DNA of 64,000 bases, from positions 124,001-188,000 of the forward strand of contig CAZNPA010000002.1 of NCBI GenBank assembly GCA_964575095.1, in the 5' to 3' direction. How positions within the stretch are numbered: the first letter of the stretch is position 1; each line of letters starts with the position of its first letter. Positions 49,859 to 58,447 of the stretch are shown piece by piece. The notes under the pieces are model-generated. The model was not told the origin of the DNA and did not search any database. It saw nothing but the letters and a program-made list of their open reading frames with translations. A program made the translations under genes and the position numbers. This DNA comes from CAZNPA01 sp964575095. GTDB lineage: Bacteria > Pseudomonadota > Alphaproteobacteria > Rickettsiales > SXRF01.

Positions 49859-52480
49859 CCAGCAGCGGCAACGGAATTATCTCCGCTTCCTCAAAATGAG
49901 GGCGCCACGCCCGCCATGCAGCAATACCTGGCGCTTAAGAACACGCATCAGGATTACTTGCTCTTTTACCGCATGGGCGATTTTTATGAGTTGTTTTTTG
50001 ACGATGCGGTGAAGGCGTCGCAGATTTTGGATATCGCGCTGACCAAGCGTGGCAAGCACAACGGCGAAGATGTCCCGATGTGCGGTGTGCCGGTGCATGC
50101 GTATGACACCTACCTGGAGAAGCTAATAAAATCCGGCGCCAAGGTCGCCATCTGCGAGCAGCTGGAGACGCCCGAAGAGGCGAAGAAGCGCGGCTATAAG
50201 GCGGTGGTCAACCGCGACGTCGTGCGCATCGTCACGCCGGGGACGATTACCGAGGAGACATTGCTCGAAGCCAGCACCGCCAGTTACCTGGCCGCACTGG
50301 TGCGCATCGATAACGAGATGGCGCTATCGTGGATCGACATCACCACCGGCGAATTTTGGGTAAGCAAGATTGCGCCCGCGCAACTGGCGGCGGAACTTTC
50401 GCGCCTGGCGCCCAAAGAAATCTTGGTGGCTGACACGCTGGCGCAAATGCCGACACTTTCCGATTGGAAATCGCAGCTTACCATCCAGCCTGCCAACATC
50501 TTCGATCCGCGCCGCGGCGAGCGCGGCTTAAAAGAAACCTATGCCGTCACATCGCTGGCGGCGTTTGGCGATTTCTCGCCGCTGATGCTGTCTGCCTGCG
50601 GTGCGCTGCTGGATTATGTGAAGCTGACGCAAAAAGACGCGCTGCCGCGCCTCGATGCGCCGCGCGTGGTGCAGGCATCCGACCACATGCTGATCGATGC
50701 CGCCACACAGCGCAATTTGGAAATCATGCACACGCTCTCCGGTGACAAGCGCGGCAGTTTATTTTCCGTCATCGACGAAACCGAAACGGCGGCCGGCGCA
50801 CGGCTGCTTGCCAACTGGCTTTCGGCGCCGCTGACGGATGTCGCAAAAATCGACGCGCGCCTGGAATGCATAGCATGTTTGACGCAAGCCTCCGATTTGC
50901 GTTCCCACCTGCGCCAGCATCTGTCCACCGCGCCGGATTGCGAGCGCGCGCTGTCGCGCTTGGCATTGGGAAGAGGCGGGCCGCGCGATTTGCTGTCGAT
51001 TGCCGCCGGCCTGGAGGCGGCGCACCGCGCCCGCATACTGCTTGAAAAACAGGAGCAACCGGAACTGCCGGAGGCACTGTTTGAAATAAAAAACAATCTC
51101 GGCGGTCATGAGTCGCTGATCGAAACATTGAAATGCGCGGTGCAATCCGATTGCGGTTTGTTCGCGCGCGATGGCGATTTTGTGGCCGAGCGCTATAACG
51201 CCGCGCTCGACGAACTTAGATTGCTGCGCGACGAAGGCAAGCGGCTGATTGTCGCCTTGCAGCAAAAATATTGCGAGGCGACCGGCATCACCGGCCTTAA
51301 AATCAAATTCAATAATGTACTGGGCTACTTTATCGAGATCACGCAGACGCACCAAAGCAAAGTCATTGCGGAATTCATCCACCGCCAGACGCTCGCCAAC
51401 AATCTACGCTATACGACGGTCGAGCTGGGCGAGCTGGAGCGCAAGATCGGCGAAGCGGCGGACAAAGCGCTGAAATTAGAATTGGAAATTTTCGAGGAAC
51501 TGCTCACCAAAGTGCGCGCCTCCGAATTGCACATCATAAAAACCGCCCGCGCATTGGCTGAACTTGATGTTTACGGCGGGCTTGCCGAGCTGGCGGTAAA
51601 ACGCCGGTATGTGCGCCCGACCGTAGATAAAAGTTTAGCCTTTGAAATCGAGGCCGGGCGGCATCCGGTGGTGGAAGCCGCGCTCAAAGAACCCTTCATC
51701 GGCAATGGCTGCGACCTGAAACCGGCGCAGCATTTATGGCTCTTAACCGGCCCCAACATGGCCGGTAAATCGACCTTCCTGCGCCAGAACGCGTTGATTG
51801 CGATCCTCGCGCAAATGGGCTCGTTCGTTCCTGCCGCCAGCGCCCATATCGGCGTCGTCGATAAATTATTCTCGCGCGTGGGTGCTGCGGACGACCTGGC
51901 GCGCGGCCGCTCGACGTTCATGGTCGAGATGGTGGAAACCGCGACGATATTGCACCAGGCCTCCGATCGTTCTCTCGTTATTTTAGATGAAATCGGCCGT
52001 GGCACGGCGACGTTCGACGGCTTGTCGATTGCGTGGTCGGTCATCGAGCATCTGCACAATGTAACAAAATGCCGCGCGCTGTTTGCGACGCATTACCATG
52101 AGTTGACGGCATTGACGGAAACGCTGGACGCGCTGTCTTGCCACACGATGAAAGTGAAAGAATGGAAAGGCGATTTGATATTCCTGCACGAAGTGGCCGA
52201 AGGCACGGCGGACCGCTCCTACGGCATCCACGTCGCCAAGCTGGCGGGGCTACCGGCAGACGTCATCAAACGTGCCGCCGAAATTTTGCACCAGCTGGAG
52301 CAGCAGCAACTGGCGAGTGGAAAAGTCCCGGCCTCGCTGCCGCTGTTTTCTTATGCACCAAAGGCGGAGGTCGACCCCAAAGCCGAAGCACTGTTTAAGG
52401 AAATGGAAGTGCTGAATCCCGACGCGCTCTCGCCCAAGGAAGCGCTGGAAGTGCTGTATAAGTTAAAGAACTTGGCATGA
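49850..52480 (+). CDS. mutS: DNA mismatch repair protein MutS
   Basis: 876 residues, normal length. The N-terminal mismatch-binding domain has 'DYLLFYRMGDFYELFFDDAV' (the Phe-x-Glu motif). The ATPase domain has Walker A 'TGPNMAGKSTFLRQ' (about 633), 'DELARGRSTFMVEM'-type sequence ('DDLARGRSTFMVEM') and 'LVILDEIGRGTATFDG'. C-terminal helices are intact. It recognises replication errors. The first bases of the gene are part of the duplicated module at 49809. Confidence 0.97.
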   Translation: MANPAAATELSPLPQNEGATPAMQQYLALKNTHQDYLLFYRMGDFYELFFDDAVKASQILDIALTKRGKHNGEDVPMCGVPVHAYDTYLEKLIKSGAKVAICEQLETPEEAKKRGYKAVVNRDVVRIVTPGTITEETLLEASTASYLAALVRIDNEMALSWIDITTGEFWVSKIAPAQLAAELSRLAPKEILVADTLAQMPTLSDWKSQLTIQPANIFDPRRGERGLKETYAVTSLAAFGDFSPLMLSACGALLDYVKLTQKDALPRLDAPRVVQASDHMLIDAATQRNLEIMHTLSGDKRGSLFSVIDETETAAGARLLANWLSAPLTDVAKIDARLECIACLTQASDLRSHLRQHLSTAPDCERALSRLALGRGGPRDLLSIAAGLEAAHRARILLEKQEQPELPEALFEIKNNLGGHESLIETLKCAVQSDCGLFARDGDFVAERYNAALDELRLLRDEGKRLIVALQQKYCEATGITGLKIKFNNVLGYFIEITQTHQSKVIAEFIHRQTLANNLRYTTVELGELERKIGEAADKALKLELEIFEELLTKVRASELHIIKTARALAELDVYGGLAELAVKRRYVRPTVDKSLAFEIEAGRHPVVEAALKEPFIGNGCDLKPAQHLWLLTGPNMAGKSTFLRQNALIAILAQMGSFVPAASAHIGVVDKLFSRVGAADDLARGRSTFMVEMVETATILHQASDRSLVILDEIGRGTATFDGLSIAWSVIEHLHNVTKCRALFATHYHELTALTETLDALSCHTMKVKEWKGDLIFLHEVAEGTADRSYGIHVAKLAGLPADVIKRAAEILHQLEQQQLASGKVPASLPLFSYAPKAEVDPKAEALFKEMEVLNPDALSPKEALEVLYKLKNLA

Positions 52481-52521
52481 GAGTTGCTTTCATAATCCCC
52501 GTCAATCTATGAGGAGGGTTT

Positions 52522-52905
52522 ATGAAAATAACGAAAGCCATTTTGATTGCGTTGGCAGGGGTTTTTGTCGCGGTATTTCCGCCGCCGGCAAACGCCAGAG
52601 AATTAGTTTGCGAAGCCAGCTGTAATATGTCTGTCATTCACAGTTCCTACGACGGAATGGATTGGTGGCTTGCAACCGTCACCTATCCACATCCTGTTTG
52701 GAAAGTATTCACCGTACGGGCTCAATGGTCCTTGGATTATCCCGGCGATCCGGTTACCCCATTCCCCTCGCACGAATCGCAGGCTGCTTGCCGTCAGGCT
52801 GCACAAAATACTTGCATAGGATATACCCCCAATTGGACTTGCGATGTTATCCGTATTACCAAGGGTGATGCGGTAGCAGCGCCATTTAGCGTAAGTTGCC
52901 ATTAA
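52522..52905 (+). CDS. Small secreted Cys-rich protein, unknown
   Basis: 127 residues, ATG behind a strong 'gaggaggg'. A signal peptide ('KAILIALAGVFVAVFPPPAN' then AR-E) is followed by a mature domain with six cysteines in 'CEASC', 'ACRQAAQNTC', 'WTCDV' and the C-terminal 'SC', likely three disulphides. Export to the periplasm or outside is indicated. The family is not recognised. Confidence 0.75.
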   Translation: MKITKAILIALAGVFVAVFPPPANARELVCEASCNMSVIHSSYDGMDWWLATVTYPHPVWKVFTVRAQWSLDYPGDPVTPFPSHESQAACRQAAQNTCIGYTPNWTCDVIRITKGDAVAAPFSVSCH

Positions 52906-52961
52906 TTCGCGCTGTATTCCTGCTTGCGTGAGGTGTGATGGGCTCCTAAAATCCCTGGCCT

Positions 52962-54158
52962 ATGGCCAAATCCGTCACCCTCATCATCTCCGGCTCGATT
53001 GCGGCGATTAAAGCGCCGGAGTTGATCCGCCAGCTTCGCGCTAAGAATATCGGCGTGCGCTGCATCGTGACCAAAAGCGGCGAGAAATTTGTTTCCATCG
53101 CGGAAATTGAGAAGTTATCCGGCCATCCTGTTTCGACCGATTTGTTCTCGCCCAAGGAGATGGAGGAGATGTGGCACATCCGCTTTTCGCGCGAGACGGA
53201 TTTAGTGGTCGTCGCACCCGCCTCGGCGGATATCATCGCCAAGATGGCCAACGGTTTCGCCTCCGACATGGCAACGGCGACGCTGCTTGCCAATAATAAA
53301 AAGCTGCTCGTCGCTCCGGCGATGAACACCTACATGTGGGTGCATCCGGCAACGCAGCGCAACGTAAAACAGATCATCGAGGACGGTGCCGAGATTATCG
53401 AGCCGGGCATCGGCATGTTGGCCTGCGGTGAAGTCGGCGCCGGGCGCATGGCCGAGCCGGAAGAAATCGTGAAAGTGATTATGAAACGCCTGGAAGCGGC
53501 AACGCGTTTGGCCGGCGTTAAGGTGCTGGTGACTTCCGGGCCGACCTACGAAGCCATCGACCCGGTGCGGTTCATCGGCAACCGTTCGTCGGGGAAGCAG
53601 GGCCACGCGATTGCCAAGGCGCTGGCGGAGCAGGGGGCGGAAGTAACGCTGGTCGCCGGACCGACAGCGCTTGCCGATCCCGCCGGCGTGAAAACAATCC
53701 GTGTGACTTCCGCAGCGGAAATGCTCAAGGCCTGCGAGCGGGCGCTGCCGGTCGATATCGCCGTATGCGCTGCCGCTGTTTCCGATTGGAAGGCGGCAAA
53801 ACCCGCCAAACAAAAAATAAAAAAGAGCGGCAAAGCGCCGACGCTTTCGCTGGTCGAAAATCCCGATATTTTGTTTCAGCTTTCGAAGAAATCGCCGAAG
53901 CGCCCGAAACTGGTCATCGGTTTTGCTGCCGAGACGGAGAAGCTGGCCACCCGTGCGAGTGAGAAGCTCAAAGCAAAAGGCTGCGACTGGATCGTCGCCA
54001 ACGATGTCTCCGGCGGTAAAGCCTTTGACAGTGACGACAACGAAGTATTATTGATAACGGGAAAAGGAAAAGAAGCCTGGCCGCGCATGTCGAAACACGA
54101 TATCGCCGCGCGTCTGGCGGAACGCATTTCACTCTTTTTTAAAAGGAAAGCCGCATGA
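52962..54158 (+). CDS. coaBC: Bifunctional phosphopantothenoylcysteine decarboxylase/synthase
   Basis: 398 residues. The CoaC half has 'LIISGSIAAIKAPELIRQLR' (flavin binding), the His in 'LFSPKEMEEMWHIRFSRETD'-type sequence and 'APAMNTYMWVHPATQRN'. The CoaB half has 'VLVTSGPTYEAIDPVRFIGN', 'SSGKQGHAIAKAL' and 'VIGFAAETE'. The enzyme makes 4'-phosphopantetheine for coenzyme A. It overlaps dut by 4 bases, a common alphaproteobacterial pairing. Confidence 0.95.
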   Translation: MAKSVTLIISGSIAAIKAPELIRQLRAKNIGVRCIVTKSGEKFVSIAEIEKLSGHPVSTDLFSPKEMEEMWHIRFSRETDLVVVAPASADIIAKMANGFASDMATATLLANNKKLLVAPAMNTYMWVHPATQRNVKQIIEDGAEIIEPGIGMLACGEVGAGRMAEPEEIVKVIMKRLEAATRLAGVKVLVTSGPTYEAIDPVRFIGNRSSGKQGHAIAKALAEQGAEVTLVAGPTALADPAGVKTIRVTSAAEMLKACERALPVDIAVCAAAVSDWKAAKPAKQKIKKSGKAPTLSLVENPDILFQLSKKSPKRPKLVIGFAAETEKLATRASEKLKAKGCDWIVANDVSGGKAFDSDDNEVLLITGKGKEAWPRMSKHDIAARLAERISLFFKRKAA

Positions 54159-54625
54159 GTAAAGTCACCGTAGCACTGCAACAACTCCCCCACGGCAAGG
54201 ATCTGCCGCTGCCGGAATATGCCACCACGCAAAGCGCCGGGGTGGATTTAATGGCGGCCATCGAGGGCGATATTGTTTTGCAGCCGTTGCAGCGCACATT
54301 AGTTCCCACCGGCATCGCCATCGCGTTGCCATCGGGCTATGAGGCGCAGGTGCGGCCGCGTTCGGGGCTCGCGCTTAAAAGCGGCATTTCGATTGTCAAC
54401 ACGCCGGGCACCATTGACGCCGATTACCGCGGCGAGATAAAAGTCATCCTCATCAATCTGGGGCAGGAGCCGTTCACGGTGACGCGCGGCGCGCGCATCG
54501 CGCAGATGGTGGTGGCACCGGTGACGCATGTCGCGTGGCAGCAGGCGGAATCGCTCGAAGAAACCGCGCGCTCCAGCGGCGGATTTGGTTCCACCGGCTT
54601 TAAACTTCGAGAAGCGAAAAGTTAA
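54155..54625 (+). CDS. dut: dUTP diphosphatase
   Basis: 156 residues with all five dUTPase motifs: 'AGVDLMAAIEG', 'PRSGLALKSGISIVNTPG', 'GTIDADYRGEIKVILINLG', 'RGARIAQMVVAPV' and the C-terminal 'RSSGGFGSTG'. It hydrolyses dUTP to keep uracil out of DNA. It is coupled to coaBC by a 4-base overlap and to the next gene by TAATG. Confidence 0.96.
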   Translation: MSKVTVALQQLPHGKDLPLPEYATTQSAGVDLMAAIEGDIVLQPLQRTLVPTGIAIALPSGYEAQVRPRSGLALKSGISIVNTPGTIDADYRGEIKVILINLGQEPFTVTRGARIAQMVVAPVTHVAWQQAESLEETARSSGGFGSTGFKLREAKS

Positions 54626-55233
54626 TGCCGGTTCCTTTTCAAGTACATCCCATCGGCAGCCCCAATGGCAAGGAGGTGCTGGCGTATGACAATGCCTTGT
54701 ATGAGGCATTCAAATCGGCGCTGCTTGGAAAAACGGAGTGTTTGATCAGCAACGGCCAAACCGATGAAAAATTTTTACGCAGTCAGGCACGGCGCCTAGT
54801 AAGAAACCCTAAGCCAAAAATCGGTCCCTGGATCGAGTATGCTCATGGAACGATTGATCTTATTCATTTTCATGAAGCTCGAAAAGAGGACGAAAGAATG
54901 CCGGACTGTACCGGCTATACAACCACCATCAAATTCATTCCGCCGATGTTGGAGAAAGATTTTGTCTTCTGCATCGAAAGATTCAAGAAGGAATTTGGCA
55001 TCGAAGATAGCAGCGAGACGAGGTGTCCCTATACTGAAGACCAATTAAAAGGCAGGCCTAAATTAGCTAATATAGGCGCTGCAAGCGTTACCTATAGCCG
55101 GGTGGGATTACAATATAGGCCAACGGATAATTGGGAAGCGGGGACTATATCCAGCGTCATCATCGAAATGCCGGAAAGCGAATTCGATAAAATTAGAAAC
55201 CAGATTGTTTTGAACCGCTCTCACGCCGTCTAA
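54625..55233 (+). CDS. Unknown cytoplasmic protein
   Basis: 202 residues. Its ATG overlaps the dut stop, but a change to lower GC and a less regular codon bias suggests it is not part of the old operon. No signal peptide, membrane helix or motif I recognise; segments such as 'TGYTTTIKFIPPMLEKDFVF' and 'SVIIEMPESEFDKIRNQIVL' look alpha/beta. Its 3' end overlaps the convergent VUT-family gene by 41 bases. It could be an acquired gene. Confidence 0.6.
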   Translation: MPVPFQVHPIGSPNGKEVLAYDNALYEAFKSALLGKTECLISNGQTDEKFLRSQARRLVRNPKPKIGPWIEYAHGTIDLIHFHEARKEDERMPDCTGYTTTIKFIPPMLEKDFVFCIERFKKEFGIEDSSETRCPYTEDQLKGRPKLANIGAASVTYSRVGLQYRPTDNWEAGTISSVIIEMPESEFDKIRNQIVLNRSHAV

Positions 55234-55714
55234 GCATCACCGAAACGAAATAGGCGCCGGCGAGTTTGCTTACGATCATCGTGCCGAGCGTCCACCAGCT
55301 GAATAAGCCGGGGAAGGCCATGTTGGCGCCGGTTAAATAGATGATACTGTCGACCGGCGCGCCGGCCAGGCTCGAAATCATCACGCGCTGCGATAACGGC
55401 TTTTTGGTGAAGCTATAGACCGCCCAGTCCACCGCCTCGCTGAATAAAAAGGCGATACCGCTTGCCATCGCGATCTCCGGCGGGGCCATCGCAAAGGAAA
55501 TGGCAACACCGACCAAGAGCGGCACGAAAATATAATGGCCGATCTCGCGCTGGGCGAAATCGCGAAAGACCAGCACCAGCCCAACCACCAGCGAAAACGG
55601 CGACCACATGCCGCCATCCGGCAGCGCGTAGAGCGGTGTCCACGAAAACGCCCAGTTGACCAGGGGGATAAGCAGGACGTACACTAGCGTCCACTTGATT
55701 TTGAAAATTCGCAT
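55193..55714 (-). CDS. VUT family membrane transporter (queuosine-precursor transporter type)
   Basis: 173 residues with five to six membrane helices. The family motif 'RDFAQREIGHYIFVPLLVGV' and the 'AFLFSEAVDWAVYSFTKKPL' region are typical of VUT/YhhQ proteins, some of which import 7-cyano-7-deazaguanine or related queuosine precursors. The substrate is inferred from the family. It is divergent from the ThiF-like gene (21 bases between starts). Confidence 0.8.
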   Translation of the reverse strand: MRIFKIKWTLVYVLLIPLVNWAFSWTPLYALPDGGMWSPFSLVVGLVLVFRDFAQREIGHYIFVPLLVGVAISFAMAPPEIAMASGIAFLFSEAVDWAVYSFTKKPLSQRVMISSLAGAPVDSIIYLTGANMAFPGLFSWWTLGTMIVSKLAGAYFVSVMLRRRESGSKQSGF

Positions 55715-55735
55715 GAGCGGAAAGATACAAAACCC

Positions 55736-56515
55736 ATGGCGTTAACTCCAGAACAAATGCGCCGCTACGCGCGCCACATCGTGCTGTCGCAAATCGGCGA
55801 GGCGGGGCAGCAACAATTGCTCACGTCGTCGGCGTTGGTGATTGGTAGCGGTGGTTTGGGCAGTGCGGCGCTGGCGTATCTCGCGGCTTCGGGCATCGGC
55901 CGGTTGGGCGTGATCGACCATGACCGCGTCGAGCTCTCCAACCTGCAGCGGCAGGTTTTATTTGAGACCGCCGACATCGGCCGCCCGAAAGTAGAAGCGG
56001 CACGCGACCGGCTGGAAGAAATCAATCCTGATTGCAAAATAGAAGCCTTTGCCGAACGTTTGACGGCGGGAAATGCCCGCGCGCTGGTAAAGCCATTCGA
56101 TATCGTTTTGGACGGCAGCGACAATTTCGAAACGCGGTTTGCGGTTGCAGATGCGTGTATGCAGGAAAATAAACCGCTCATTTCCGCTGCCCTCAGCGGA
56201 TTTTCGGCGCAGCTTTCCACGTTCAAGCCGTACCTGGGAAAGCCGCATCCATGCTATCGTTGTTTGGTCCCTATACTTCCCGAACGCGAAAGAAATTGTG
56301 CGCAAGAGGGCATCATCGGACCATTGGCTGGAATGCTCGGGAGCATGCAGGCGCTGGAAGCGGTAAAAGAATTATCGGGCATCGGAGAATCGCTGTCGGG
56401 AAAATTATTTATCATCGATGCGCTGACGCTGGCGATTAGAAACACTATACTTGCGCGTGACGCGAACTGCCCCGCCTGCAATTCCCATCTTGAAAAAAAA
56501 CACGCCAATGGCTAA
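55736..56515 (+). CDS. ThiF/MoeB/HesA family adenylyltransferase
   Basis: 259 residues. Nucleotide-binding 'ALVIGSGGLGSAALAYLAAS' and 'GVIDHDRVELSNLQRQVLF', the 'DGSDNFETRFAVADAC' loop, and zinc cysteines in 'CYRCLVP' and the C-terminal 'CPAC'. These E1-like enzymes adenylate the C-terminus of small sulfur-carrier proteins (ThiS, MoaD). No rhodanese domain is attached. Which carrier it serves cannot be told: no thi or moa genes are nearby. Confidence 0.9.
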   Translation: MALTPEQMRRYARHIVLSQIGEAGQQQLLTSSALVIGSGGLGSAALAYLAASGIGRLGVIDHDRVELSNLQRQVLFETADIGRPKVEAARDRLEEINPDCKIEAFAERLTAGNARALVKPFDIVLDGSDNFETRFAVADACMQENKPLISAALSGFSAQLSTFKPYLGKPHPCYRCLVPILPERERNCAQEGIIGPLAGMLGSMQALEAVKELSGIGESLSGKLFIIDALTLAIRNTILARDANCPACNSHLEKKHANG

Positions 56516-56527
56516 TCACATAAAGCT

Positions 56528-57007
56528 ATGTTAGCGAGATTATTCGTTCTTGGATGCATACTTGCCGCGCCGGCGTTGGCGGCGAATACATCCGGTTTGC
56601 CGATTCCGCGCTGGGTGTCTTTAAAAACCGCCGAAGCGAACGTACGCACGGGCCCCGGCACGCGCTACCCCATCCAGTGGGTGTATCGCCGCGAAGGCAT
56701 GCCGGTGGAAGTGATCGAAGAATTCGACATCTGGCGCAAAATTCGCGATGCCGAGGGCACGACCGGCTGGGTGCACAAGACCATGCTCGACGGTAAGCGC
56801 AACGCCGTCATCCATTCCAAGGACGATGCCATCCTGCGCGCCGAGCCGGTGGCAAAAGCCAGACCGTTGCTTAAGATAGAGCCACAGGTCATCGCCAAGC
56901 TAATCGAGTGCGAGAAGGACTGGTGCCGCATTCAGGTCTCGGGCCGCAAGGGCTGGGTCGAGAAAAAATATTTATTCGGCGTGTATAAGGAAGAAATTTT
57001 CGATTAA
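56528..57007 (+). CDS. Periplasmic SH3-domain protein
   Basis: 159 residues. A signal peptide ('LFVLGCILAAPALA') is followed by two bacterial SH3-like repeats. The first is 'EANVRTGPGTRYPIQWVYRR' with 'WRKIRDAEGTTGWVHKTML', the second about 100-155 with 'WCRIQVSGRKGWVEKKYLFG'. Such proteins bind cell-wall or other periplasmic partners. A gene of this type is often next to the ThiF-like gene in alphaproteobacteria. Exact role unknown. Confidence 0.85.
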   Translation: MLARLFVLGCILAAPALAANTSGLPIPRWVSLKTAEANVRTGPGTRYPIQWVYRREGMPVEVIEEFDIWRKIRDAEGTTGWVHKTMLDGKRNAVIHSKDDAILRAEPVAKARPLLKIEPQVIAKLIECEKDWCRIQVSGRKGWVEKKYLFGVYKEEIFD

Positions 57008-57022
57008 TCAAAGGAGGCGCAT

Positions 57023-57574
57023 ATGGCTGCACTCGAAACACCACCAGTAGCAATCGGCTGGCAGGCTCCCGATTTTAAACTCCAAGGCACCGACGGCAGG
57101 ATGTGGTCGCCGGAGGGCGCCAAAGGCCCAAAAGGTCTGGTGGTGATGTTCATCTGCAACCATTGCCCGTTCGTGCAGGCGATTGCGGACAAGCTGGCGC
57201 GCGACATAAAAGAATTACAAACACTCGGCATCGGCGCCATTGCCGTCATGTCCAACGATGTTGAAAATTATCCGGAAGATTCCTTCGACAATATGAAAAA
57301 ATTCAAAGCGGCGTACGGTTTCGATTTCCCCTACGTCATCGACGAGACGCAGGCGGTAGCCAAGGCCTACGACGCCGTCTGTACGCCCGATTTCTTCGGC
57401 TTCGATGCGAATCTTACGCTGCAATACCGCGGCCGTCTCGACGATTCCGGCATGCAGAAAAAAGAGGGCGGCACCCGCGATCTGCTCGAGGCCATGAAAA
57501 AGATCGCCGAAACCGGACGCGCACCGGCGGTGCAGAAACCCAGCATCGGTTGCTCGATCAAGTGGCGCGAGTAA
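57023..57574 (+). CDS. Thioredoxin-fold redoxin (AhpC/TSA-like) protein
   Basis: 183 residues, ATG behind 'aaaggagg'. 'APDFKLQGTDGRMWSPEGAK' and the active site 'VVMFICNHCPFVQAI' (Cys45-x2-Cys48) place it in the thioredoxin-like group with a CNHC centre. Later 'CTPDFFGFDANLTLQYRGRL' supports the fold. No signal peptide, so it is cytoplasmic; probably thiol-disulfide or peroxide related, with the actual partner unknown. Confidence 0.88.
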   Translation: MAALETPPVAIGWQAPDFKLQGTDGRMWSPEGAKGPKGLVVMFICNHCPFVQAIADKLARDIKELQTLGIGAIAVMSNDVENYPEDSFDNMKKFKAAYGFDFPYVIDETQAVAKAYDAVCTPDFFGFDANLTLQYRGRLDDSGMQKKEGGTRDLLEAMKKIAETGRAPAVQKPSIGCSIKWRE

Positions 57575-57657
57575 AGCTCGTCCCGTTCTGACACAGGCGC
57601 TATAACCGAATCTTAACCGCGCCATGGCATGCTCTTTCCCGCAGGATATGAAGATAT

Positions 57658-58446
57658 ATGGCACATAAGAAAATAGGGTGGGCAGGGCTGGCGATAGTTT
57701 GCCTGACGCTGGGGCAGGGTGCGCATGCCGAGCCCAATCCGAAAACCATTACCATCGCCGCCGACGTCTGGTGCCCGATTAATTGCGCCGCCGATGGCAA
57801 TAATCTTGGCGTCGGCATCGATATCGCCAAGCGCGTGTTCGAACCGTTGGGTTATACGGTGAATTATGTGATCATGCCGTGGGCGCGCGCGCTGGAAGAC
57901 GTCCGTGTCGGCAAGGTCGATGCGGTGGTGGGCGCCAATGCCGCCGACGATCCGACATTGGTTTTCCCCAAAAACGCCCTCTACGATATTACCGATGATT
58001 TTTATGTACTGAAGGACAGCACGCTTTCATTTAACGGCATGTCATCGCTGAAAGGCCTCCGGCTGGGCGTTATCAAGGATTATGGCTACAACGAAGTCAT
58101 CATGCGCTTCATCGGCGAGAACAAAACTATTTCCGGTATGGTTCAGGAAGTGGGTGGTAACGATGCGCTGGAGCAGAATATCAAGAAACTGCTGGCCGGC
58201 CGCATCGAGGTCATCGTCGAAAGTCGTCCGGTGATGGATTATACGTTGCGGCATCTGAAACTGACTGATGCCATCAAGCATATCGGCAGCATTCGGCAGG
58301 GCAAAATCTATCTGGCGTTTTCTCCGGCGTTGACGGCATCGAAAGCGCGCGTGCGGCAATACGATGAGGGTGTAGCGAAGCTGAGAACCACCGGTGCGTT
58401 GCCGGAAATTTATAAGCGTTACGGATTATTCTCCAAAGGGTTCTAG
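57658..58446 (+). CDS. Periplasmic solute-binding protein (family 3 type)
   Basis: 262 residues. Signal peptide ('WAGLAIVCLTLGQGAHA'), then the family 3 binding-protein pattern 'GVGIDIAKRVFEPLGYTVNY', 'VGKVDAVVGANAADDPTLVF' and 'LKGLRLGVIKDYGYNEVIM'. No transporter gene adjoins it. The next gene, 1 base away, is a hybrid histidine kinase. It may therefore sense a ligand for that kinase, not feed a permease. This is inference from context. Confidence 0.85.
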   Translation: MAHKKIGWAGLAIVCLTLGQGAHAEPNPKTITIAADVWCPINCAADGNNLGVGIDIAKRVFEPLGYTVNYVIMPWARALEDVRVGKVDAVVGANAADDPTLVFPKNALYDITDDFYVLKDSTLSFNGMSSLKGLRLGVIKDYGYNEVIMRFIGENKTISGMVQEVGGNDALEQNIKKLLAGRIEVIVESRPVMDYTLRHLKLTDAIKHIGSIRQGKIYLAFSPALTASKARVRQYDEGVAKLRTTGALPEIYKRYGLFSKGF

Positions 58447-58447
58447 C